Source: Pseudocercospora fijiensis CIRAD86 (taxonomy: Eukaryota; Ascomycota; Dothideomycetes; Mycosphaerellales; Mycosphaerellaceae). Taken from it: a stretch of DNA of 64,000 bases. The stretch is from assembly GCF_000340215.1 (NCBI RefSeq), contig NW_006921533.1:3584273-3648272 (forward strand), given 5' to 3'. The translations under genes and the position numbers were made by a program. Positions 44,629 through 53,100 of this stretch are shown piece by piece (positions within the stretch are counted from its first letter, which is position 1; each line of letters starts with the position of its first letter). A model generated the notes under the pieces. That model made no database searches and was not told the DNA's origin. It saw only the letters and a list, made by a program, of their open reading frames with translations.

Positions 44629-44680
44629 AGTAGCGTAGCTAGTAGCGTAGCCGGCAGCGTAGCCGGTAGCGTAGCCGGCC
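44629..44680 (+). repeat. GCCGGC minisatellite cluster 2
   Basis: Four to five 12-bp units GTAGCCGGYAGC with decay at the left end. On the minus strand it would read as Ala-Gly-Tyr-Ala-Thr repeats in the frame that follows the H3-like gene. Confidence 0.85.
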
Positions 44681-44925
44681 TTTTTACTGCTTAGTACTAA
44701 CGGGATTTTAGGAGACTTCTATTCCGTACGGCCAATAAAGCATACTATACTATATATATATGCTTAGAGAGTATTTAGAGCGCGGTATATAGCGCCGTAT
44801 AATAGCGGCTCATTTCGCATATAGAAAAGCTTATAGATAATACTACGAACATCCTTTCTACTAGAACATCTATCCTACCTAGCACCGTCTCGAATGTAGA
44901 TATTCTAGCCTTTTAGAATCTAATC

Positions 44926-45577
44926 AAGTACTTTGAAATCCTTGTCTATAATCGTTATACGCTTCGCGTAGATAGCTATAAGGTTAACCGCTAAAATAGT
45001 ATTAGCATAGTCCGAAAAGAGGTAGAAGAGAAACATACATTCGAAGATACGAACTAGGTAGGCTTCTATAGCCTCTTAAAGGGCGCCTATCGCGGAGGCC
45101 TAGAAGCGAAGGTCCGTTCTATAATCCTAGGCAATTTCGCGAACAAGTCGTTAGAAAGGAGCTTTGCGGATTAGGAGCTAAGAACTCTTCTAATACTACC
45201 GAATCTTACGGAGGGCTACGGCTAAAGAAGGATTAGTAAAAAGACAGTAAGAATGCCGGCTACGCTACCGGCTACGCTGCCGGCTACGCTGCCGGCTATA
45301 AATAGGACTTACTTTCTAGGCGCTATCGACGCTTCGTACGATTGCTACTAGTAGTAGAAGCGCTAGTTGTCGTCTTGCGTAGAGCCTTGCCCGCCGTTGT
45401 CTTACGCGGAGCCTTGCTCGCGACGCCCTTTCTAGCACCGGAGCTAGCGGTAGTAGTAGCAGCCCTCTTACGTTAATATACTATACTCGTTCTACTATTT
45501 CCGGTCTTGTTGCGACCCGTAGAAGCACTAGGTCCCTTCTTGCGAGGCGTCGTAACTTAGTTAAGTAGACTCGCTAT
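44926..45577 (-). pseudogene. Histone H3-like gene 1, two introns, RIP-mutated
   Basis: Three exons on the minus strand: 45577-45313, 45221-45039 and 44990 onward, with introns GTAAGT...TTTAG (91 bp) and GTATGT...TTTTAG (48 bp), both with TACTAAT/GCTAAT-type branch sites. Exon 1 is an 88-codon basic tail with SKAPRKTTAGKALRK and RNKTGNSRT; canonical H3 tails are half that length. Exon 2 reads ETVALRKIR, then LLIRKAPF-stop-RLVREIA, DYRTDLRF and EAIEAYLVRIFE. Exon 3 adds VNLIAIYAKRITIIDKDF. All five positions equivalent to H3 Gln55, 68, 76, 85 and 93 are TAG, and His113 is Tyr; each is a CpA to TpA change. The presumed start ATG is ATA. Canonical loop-1 length argues against a centromeric variant. 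C-terminal end not fixed. Confidence 0.85.
45253..45300 (-). repeat. GCCGGC minisatellite cluster 3, inside intron 1 of H3-like gene 1
   Basis: Four 12-bp units read as TAGCCGGCAGCG on the minus strand, located between the GTAAGT donor (45,312) and the branch and acceptor sites (ending 45,222). Confidence 0.85.
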
Positions 45578-45786
45578 TATAAAAGTCGTCGAATTAAGGA
45601 AAAAAGTGCGTTACGAAGGTATACGAAAGCGCGCGGAGCGAGGGTATTATAGAGGTAGTAGATATAGAGCGTAGAGGTATAGGTATCGATACGAAGGTTG
45701 AATATAGCGGTAGTATCGCGGTATCGCTAGGCAATAGAGTAAGCTTTGCGCAAGCCTATATTATAGTAACGTTAGAGCAAGGAAAG

Positions 45787-45836
45787 AAGGCAGGCACGGC
45801 TAAAAAAGGCAGGTACGGCTAAAAAAGGCAGGTACG
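45787..45836 (+). repeat. 19-bp tandem repeat
   Basis: About 2.6 units of GCAGGYACGGCTAAAAAAG. It lies between coding remnants in the hAT island. Confidence 0.85.
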
Positions 45837-46109
45837 GGAGACTTTGAAATATAGCCGGCATATATAGCCGGCATAGTAATAGGCGAAAGCCTCCTTTTAA
45901 TAAATAGCCGGCGTAATAATAGTATCTTACTATAGTATAGATATTCTTTAGTAATGCCTTTACTAGCTATAGTAATCTTATAAGTAACCTAGGCCTATTG
46001 CTAGTAAATATAAGAAATATTAGGTAGGCTATACTAAACAAGCTAGTTATTTAGCAGGAAAAGGCCTACTACCGTCTCTATATACCGGCTACGAGTGCCG
46101 GCTATCGCT

Positions 46110-46780
46110 CTAAATTTAACTCCGCCCTATCTCGGAGGCTAAGGTACCGAGCGGAAACCCTATAGCTTATATTCACTCGGTTATCGCGGAGCGCTTATAG
46201 GTAAGGTATTAGAAAAGAGTATAAAAAGTACGAGAAGAGTATCCTAGGATATAGGTCGTAAGTGAATAAGAGTAGTACGCCTAGTTATTTATATAGTACG
46301 TTACTCTATACGACTAAGAGCCTATATTATCTTATGCTTCGCTTATAAGACCTCGACTCTACTAGTATACTATCGATCTCTTCCTCGGTCGCTAATACGC
46401 TGTCTTAATTCTTCTTCGAGTTGCCGGACTTAGTGCGTATCTATAGCTATATAATAGCGCTACGTATTATAGAGAATTTCTCGTTAAAGTTTCTCTCTCG
46501 TAGGCTTGCTATCTGCCTCGTAGTATAGAGGATCAAAGTGCTAATACTAAAGAATCTCCTTATAGTTAGGATGCTAGGGCTCCTTAGGACCTTTGTATTT
46601 TAGGTCTAAATAGAGACGTATTATAAACGTTCTATCGCCCTTTCGCTTACTACCCGCTAGGTCGCGATATGCGAAGAAACTAATCTAAATGTAGCTCGTC
46701 TCTATAATAGCCGGGTGAATATAGAGCGCTAGGTTTCTACTTCGTACCTTAGATTTAGGGACGGCGCGGAGATAAAATTA
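46110..46780 (-). pseudogene. Unassigned minus-strand coding remnant in the hAT island
   Basis: A continuous conceptual frame through a few TAG codons includes VPKSKVRSRNLALYIHP, FFAYRDLAGSKRKGDRTF, IIRLYLDLKYKGP and DPLYYEADSKPTRERNFNEK, then a charged stretch. I do not recognise the family. It lies between the two H3-like pseudogenes on the same strand. Confidence 0.45.
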
Positions 46781-46867
46781 GAAATGTAGCCGGTATCTGT
46801 AGCCGGCAAAAGGATACGAAAATAGGCCTCCTCCTAGGTTAATCTAACGACTAAATACAATTTCCAA

Positions 46868-47862
46868 CTAATCCGCTATAAACCGACGCCGAATTTTAGC
46901 TAGAAGCTGTATATCTTTATTTTAAAGTAGACCCCGTAGTGGTTCGGTTTGCGAACTAGAGAACGTATACGGTTTGGTTTCTTAGCGGTACCCCTCCGGT
47001 TTAGTTCCGGTTTGGTTTTTTACCCCGCTAGTCTAAGCCGGTTTCCGAGAAAATCCGACTAAACTGCGACGGTATGCGACGATATGCGACGATATACGAC
47101 GACCTCGGATCTAGTCCGGGGGCCCTATATTGCATACGCTATACAGTTGCATCTGTGTTTCGGGCTGTTTAGACGTGTTTTGGGTCGGGTTTTTGTCCGT
47201 AGCCGGTACGTAGCCGGCAAACCGGTCCGTACACCGGTTCCTTAGCAAACTAAACTAAACCAAACTAGAATTTCGGCTTAGCAAACTAAACCAAACCAAC
47301 CCGGACTACTACGGGGTCTATTTTAAAGAGTAACCCGCTTCGTATAGATAGCAAGGAGGTTTAAAAGCTTAAGCTCGGTTACGAGAAATGCCTCCGTAGC
47401 TTCCTAAAGAGCACTAATCGCCTTAGCCGTAAATCGCATATTAGACCGAAAATCTAATATAATTTCTCGGACGAGTCGCTAGAAGGGAGTCTTAGGGATT
47501 AAAAGCTCGGTCCCTCTTTTGTTTTAGAAAAGCCGGATCTAGCGAAGGGTAATAGTACCTAGTTTAAAGCGCCGCTTCTTTGTCGTCAAGTCCTACCTTA
47601 TTCCCTTTCTTTTAATAGAAAGATAACTTTTCTTCGCGATAGTCTTCGTCCGCCTACTATTTTTAGCCTTCTCCTATCTACCTATAGCCTTCTTGTTTTT
47701 CGGTACTGTTTTCTAAGGAACCCCCTTCCTTCGTATATACTATAGAGAGCCTTGCTCTTCCGATATCTCGTTCTCGCTATAGTCTCCCTATACTTAGCTT
47801 ACTTTACCCTTACCCTTTAGCCTCTAAAGATATTTATCTACGCGTTTAGGCGACGAGGGCAT
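46868..47862 (-). pseudogene. Histone H3-like gene 2, long basic tail, interrupted by a MITE
   Basis: Intact ATG at 47862 (MPSSPKRVDKYLQRLKGKG) and one frame without introns. Removing the MITE and one 8-bp duplicate leaves 594 nt, or 197 codons plus stop, a multiple of three. The first about 100 residues are Lys/Arg-rich tail. The fold then reads KKRRFKLGTITLR, a stop, IRLF, ELLIPKTPF-stop-RLVREI, DFRSNMRFTAKAISAL, EATEAFLV, NLLAIYTKRVTL and, beyond the insertion, NKDIQLLAKIRRR. These align in order with H3 alpha-N, alpha-1, loop 1, alpha-2 and alpha-3. There are two extra residues before alpha-1 (NKRG). Stops fall on Gln positions. EAFLV and RVTL recall CENP-A, but loop 1 is not lengthened, so the variant class is open. 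Same strand as the hAT transposase. Confidence 0.85.
46928..47320. mobile_element. hAT-type MITE inserted in H3-like gene 2
   Basis: 393 bp starting TAGACCCCGTAGT and ending CTACTACGGGGTCTA, flanked by a perfect 8-bp duplication TTTTAAAG (46,920-46,927 and 47,321-47,328), diagnostic of the hAT superfamily. The inner ends carry repeated GGTTTGGTTT-type motifs. It has no coding capacity and contains one GCCGGC pair (47,200-47,219). Excision in silico restores the H3-like frame. Confidence 0.93.
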
Positions 47863-48229
47863 ATCGGTAGGACCTAGAAATTAATAAGTATATAATCGTA
47901 AGGAGATATTAATGCTTCTTGCCTTCTAGAACAAATAGTCTTCTATTAAACCGCCTTATTAGGTTATCGTTAGATTCGAATAAAGGATAGTAGCTTAAGG
48001 AAGGGGAGGCAGCCGGCTTAGGAAGGCCCGAAGAGCCGAATCCTTAAGGTATGTTTGTCTTTAAGAATATAGGGAAAGGGAAGAAGGAGAGGAAGAGCGA
48101 ATAGAGAATTAGAAATAGTCCGCAGATAAGCGGGGTCGGTTGCTATAGCAACTAGTCTGTTTAGGTCCTAGGAATTCGAAACATATTTCGGATATATACC
48201 GGCTATATACGCCGGCTATATTACCTTAT

Positions 48230-50600
48230 ACGTAAACGCTTCGTCTCCTTAAAGCTGCTCTAAGCCTATATACGTTTCCGCTTCTTAACCTAGTATCGCC
48301 TTCTACCTCTACCCTCCTCTTCTTCGTTATCGCTAATTAGGGTTTCGCTTAGACTAAATTTCGTATTCTCTTCGCGCTCCTAGGTTTCTTCGATCTTAAG
48401 GTTTTCTAATTCCTCGATTAACTCCTTTAGTATAATCTTTAGTAACCTGCCTTAGCGATTCTAGTAGAGGAGATAGTATCGGAATACTATAATAGATTCG
48501 AAGGTAGTAGGCGAGTATGTTCGATTAAAGCGGCCCTAGTAACGAGCGATACTAAAAGACCTCTTATAGCCTATACCTGCGCTCGGGATAGCGAGGACGT
48601 CCCGAGCGACCGACGCTATCGTTAGAAACTTAGGCTCTAACCGCTGCTATATAGCGAGAATATCGTCTCCGAATTCGTCTAGAAGACCGGTAAGATCTAG
48701 AGATTATTAGCCCTCTTTCCGAGCCTACGGGTTTATACTTACTCGCGCGCCGATAGAGATCGAACTCTTCTTTATTTACTTTAGTAGTTGCTTCCTCTTC
48801 TGCCTCTACTTCCTACCTATAAAACAGGTATAATGTCGGAGCCTTCTAAACCTTCTTTTTCTTTATAGGAGCTGTATTTGGACTAGTTTCTTTCCGACGC
48901 TCGTAGAACATCTTTTCTAGAATAGTCTAGTAATGCTTCGGCTATACCTCGTCCGCCTTCTATTCCGGCCTCTGCTAGTATGTATCCTTTTCTACCGGGT
49001 TAAGTAAGTACGTAACGCTATAGATATCCCCGAACGAGTTAAAGGTAGCACTATAATATTTATACAACTTAGTATAGGAGGTGTCTATAGCTTTCGTTAT
49101 AGCTACTTTCTAGGGAACGCTCTTCTTAGCTAGCTTAGCTGCGGTTTCCTCGAGCTCGTTAAAGAGCTAGTTATAGTACGTAAAGACAAGGTAGATCGTC
49201 GGTCCTCGGGTTCTTCTAATCGTAGCAGTAACCTTCGCGTAATACTTACTAATATCGACGAGATACTCTACTTAGCGCTATTCGGCGGCGGTAAGGCCGA
49301 GCTACTTAATACCCTCGGAACTCTAATAGATCTCGAGAGCGGTACGTAAAGTACATCCCTTCGTAACTATATAGAAAGTCGAATCGAACCGGGTCTTAAC
49401 GTCTTAGGTAAAACGGAGTAGGCGCTAAGGAGGCCGCTTTTGCTATCGCTTATTCTATGCGATATTCTAGGCATCGGTTTTAGGGCGCTCGATTAGGTTC
49501 TTTTAAATAGCCTCGAATCGGTTATATCTCTATAAGCTCGAGTTCGTATATATTACTAGACGACGAAGCTAGAGAAAAAGAGTTAGAACTATACTAGGTT
49601 GCCGGCTATAGGTGCCGGCTACGGACAAAAGTTATACCTTATACAAAACGAGAGCGAGGCTCTCTGCCTTATCCCGTCTTATTACTATAATAAGTTTCTC
49701 GACTTTCGACTTTGCTTTATCCTTATCTAGGATCTTCTATTAGTCGTCGTTTAATAGTGCAATTTTAAGCGTCTTAAAGAGGGCTCGGATCGCGATTTAA
49801 ACTATATAAGCGAGATAGGGAAACTTCTATAGGGATGCAACTAGCAACGACGTCGGCTCCGATTCGTTAGGGCTAGGGCTATTAATAGGCTCCTCTTTAT
49901 CGTTATTATCGTACGTATTGTCGTACGTATCCGGAATCGTAGCGAGCTTAATATTCGGAAGATTAAGCTAGATTGTAGACCTTATAATCTCCTCTACGTA
50001 CTCGACCCTATCGATACAATTAGTAATTTTAAAGACATATGCGAGTGAATTGTATATATAACGCCTTATACAATGTTCGATTATTACTAGCGTTGTCCGT
50101 AGTAATCGAGATTAGTTTCGTTATTACGCTAACCCTATCTATTACCGTATAGACAAGCTTCGCTATATCCTTACTAGTATAGGAACCTAGAATTTTAGGG
50201 AATCCGATTATAAGTTCCTAGAGTTTCTAATCCGAATTAATAAAGTATAGTATAATCGAGAGGAAGGAGGCTCTTATAGTCCGGCTTAACTAGCTATCGA
50301 TAGCAATAGCTACTCGGCGAGTATTACGGAGGATCTCCCGAATATCGTCTAACGTAGCCTCTTTGTTCTTTTCGAATATAATACGCTAGGTTATCGCGCC
50401 GAGAAATAGGGGAGGGTAGTTTATAAGATATAGGTATGTCTTCTATATAGACTCCCTTTCGTAGAAGTCTTCCGGAAGACCGTTTATAGCTAGTATTTCG
50501 TTTGCTAGTTGCTTAAAGTCTTCGGGGGAGAAATCGGTAGCCTTTAATCCTAGAGCTTCCTTAAGCGTAGCCTATAATAATTAGCTAGACCTCTACGGTT
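48230..50600 (-). pseudogene. hAT transposase remnant
   Basis: The minus-strand conceptual translation has the hAT RNase H core: IGFPKILGSYTSKDIAKL followed by ITTDNASNN, the hallmark box, at about 50,080-50,130. Further on come RRTRGPTIYLVFTYYNELF-like sequence and KLYKYYSATFNSFGDIYSV (about 49,050-49,250). The C-terminal dimerisation region reads FLTIASVARDVLAIPSAG and RFNRTYSPTTFESI (about 48,480-48,640), then a basic tail. TAG/TAA occur throughout. A GCCGGC pair at 49,600-49,624 interrupts the coding trace, possibly in an intron. An N-terminal part may extend to about 51.4 kb. Confidence 0.9.
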
Positions 50601-50607
50601 GATTTAA

Positions 50608-50697
50608 GTAGCCGGAATCTGTAGCCGGAATCTGTAGCCGGAATCTGTAGCCGGAATCTATAGCCGGTAGCTATAGCCGGCAGCTATAGCCGGCATT
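50608..50697 (-). repeat. 13-bp GCCGG minisatellite, largest array
   Basis: About seven units: four of GTAGCCGGAATCT followed by variants ATAGCCGGYAGCT. It sits at the 5' side of the hAT coding region on the minus strand. Confidence 0.9.
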
Positions 50698-51489
50698 TTA
50701 GAAGACGTACCTCTTTCTAGAACGCTATATCTATATTAACTCTCCTCTCTCCTTAAGATTCCCGATACCGTTTAGAATAGAGATAGTTCGTAGGCGATAA
50801 GTTCCTATCCCCTAGTTTCGGGTGTTTTAAGATTAAACCGTAGAAGTTATAGACAATTACTAGTTAACCTTTAAGTCGAGAAGTCGTATAACGGTGCAAT
50901 GCCCCCTCTATAAAGAACTTCTAGAATGTGTCCGTTCGCTCCTTACTCCCCTATCGTATCGAGTACTTCCGGAGTTTATACTCCTTCGAACGTAAGTATA
51001 AAGGGAACTATATCTTATAGACCTATTAATTGAACTGCTCTATATACTCGGGTTTCTAAAGATACGCCTAGCTAGCCTTTTCGAAGATTTCCGGGTTAAT
51101 ACTCGATGTTCTTATATCTCCGAATAACCTTCTACTTAGACTCCGTAAAGGTAAGGACTAAGTAGTAGTACCCTATAATAAATTCCTACTACTAGGATTC
51201 GGAGAGGATAAATCTAGCCCTAATCGTCGTCTAGGACTTAATAGGCTCGAAGGTAAGTATACGACCTCCTCTCGACGTTGTCGCAATCTCGCTCGTATAC
51301 TAGACTGTTTCGACTATCGTCTCGTTGTTACCCTTCCTAGTATAGCGCCTAGTATATATATAATGTCGGTCGGTATGTTTTAAGGTTTCGTACGGTAAGG
51401 TAAGGACTTAGGAGTAGTAGATGTGTACTAGTAGCTATAGGGAAACACCCTTTCTTTTATAGTATCGTATCGTTAGGAATAGCTAGGCA

Positions 51490-51616
51490 GTAAATAGCTA
51501 GCTACCTTTTTTTTTGTTTCCTAGCTACCTAACTACTAGATTTTTTTTCCTAGCTACCCTAGCTAGCCTAACTACTAGAATTTCTTTCCTAGCTACCCTA
51601 ACTACCTAAATTTTGC
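51490..51616. repeat. CCTAGCTACC subterminal-like repeat array
   Basis: About three imperfect units of roughly 40 bp built from CCTAGCTACC, AACTACTAGA and T-runs. Could be subterminal repeats of the hAT element or an unrelated minisatellite. Between 50,698 and 51,480 a minus-strand conceptual frame (for example NPEIFEKAS, EYIEQFN) may be the hAT N-terminus. Confidence 0.7.
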
Positions 51617-53100
51617 CTTCTATACGGCGGCTCTCTCCTACTAACGGAACCGAGCTACTATACCTAACGAATCTAAGCTCGTTTTTAGTCTTAATCTATC
51701 CTCTTTCGGTATAAGACACTCGATAAGCAAATGCTTAGGCCGAGTCTAACTACGAAACCTAAGACTAACTAACAGCTCTATTAACTAATCCTAATCCTCG
51801 AACTCCTTCCGCTTCTTAGTAAAGACCTTAAAGAGCGCTCGAGCTTCTTCGGGTGCCTACGGAGTAGTCGAGATAAAGCCGTATCGCTAAAATAGGTAAT
51901 CCTTCGGAGGCTTATATAGAGATTTAGAGAATTCTAACGCTAACCTATCCTACTAGTGTAGTAGGGAAACCCGGCTTAGTATAGGTGTGCCTACTTGTAC
52001 CCTCTTCCTATGTTTTTGTACCCCGGACATATATAACTACCTTAATAATTAGAAAATATACGATATAAGGAGACATAGCTACGACAACACTTAGTAGGAG
52101 AGACATAGGAAATGTACCTAATCTAGCTGCAATATAGCCCTCCCTGCGGCCATTCCCTTCTCTTTAATGTTTACAACGCCTTCCCTTCGAAGTATATAAT
52201 GCTACGCCGACCCCTCGTAGTTTACTAAGTACCCGGCCTATAGTATATAGTTCCCTATATATATACCTCTACCTACGACCTACTCGTCCCGCCTACATTT
52301 TCTAGAGCCGAAGGTAGGGCCATCTTTATTCATTTAAAGGTGCAGGTATATATATAGTTAAGAAGAAACGTTTACAGCCTTCGCCTAGAGCGAGGACTAT
52401 ACTACTAATATAATACTACCGCTAAAAAGACCTTAGTAGTATCGAGACGTCCTACTACTAATAAACCGTTACCGACTCGAAGCAAAAGGAATACCGATAC
52501 CGACTTAAAGCAAAAGGAAATACTGTTTACGAATATTACGACTCCCTATCTATCTATAGCAGGCGGGACCTTATAAGAAACGACCTATATAGAAAGAAAC
52601 CTAAGAGCCCGCTATAAGAAACTAGAGATAGGGACACGAAGAACCCCGAAAAGTCGACAGCCCCCTATCCCTTCCGCTAATCGGCGCGAGCCTAACTTAA
52701 AACTTCCTTCCGGGCTATTACGACCCTTCCGCGGTACCGTAATCGGCATACTACGAGTTAATAGAAATTAATAGAGAGGGATAAAGGGGGCCTAGAGCGG
52801 GTATAGTAGGTATACTAGCTAGCTAGCTAGGTAACATTCGCCGCCCCCTTTATTCTATATATATACGGACTACCGCCTACCCTCCCCTTACTTCGAGGAC
52901 ACAGACGCGACATGCACTACAAAGTACGCTATAGCCCGTCTACGCTCCCTCCTTACCCTAAGTATACCTAGCAACCTGTCTAATTTTATCGATACTATAT
53001 CCTTCCTATTTATTCTAATCGTTTATCGTCTTCTACAAATTGTTTGTTCTATCGACGAGATAAGCTCCTAAGAAAACAATAACAACCCTACCCCGGCGGA
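51617..53100. other. RIP-mutated sequence without identified coding frame
   Basis: TA-rich, CpA-poor. Contains a duplicated ACCGACT/AAGCAAAAGGAA segment (about 52,470-52,525) and a TAGC tetranucleotide run at 52,814-52,830. It may include the 5' LTR of the second Gypsy element, but I found no matching copy downstream. Confidence 0.4.

Larger units (their letters stand above)
43609..51620 (-). mobile_element. hAT-type transposon island with cargo genes, boundaries unresolved
   Basis: The left edge is TAGACCCCGCAGTAG at 43,609, preceded by GTTTTAGT as a possible 8-bp target. The same terminal sequence bounds the MITE at 46,928. A hAT transposase lies on the minus strand at about 48.2-50.6 kb, with two H3-like pseudogenes and one unassigned minus-strand coding remnant between it and the left edge. 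No matching right terminus (GGGGTCTA) was found after 50.6 kb, so the single-element reading is inferred from shared strand, shared GCCGGC repeats and position. More than one element could be stacked here. Confidence 0.55.

Noticed and set aside
45100..45260. Plus-strand protein shared between 45.1 and 47.4 kb
   Set aside because: The similarity of the two segments is real but is better explained by the minus-strand H3-like cores; the plus-strand reading is its shadow.
46110..46780. Tyrosine recombinase (DUF3435, Starship captain-like)
   Set aside because: A vague resemblance in the strand-rich middle only; I see no R...HxxR...Y signature, and no Starship-like cargo layout.
43609..47320. One 3.7-kb hAT element bounded by the TAGACCCC ends at 43,609 and 47,320
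   Set aside because: The flanking octamers (GTTTTAGT and TTTTAAAG) do not match, whereas the pair at 46,928 and 47,320 has a perfect duplication.
50608..50697. CRISPR-like array
   Set aside because: Units are contiguous 13-mers without spacers in a eukaryotic genome; it is a minisatellite.
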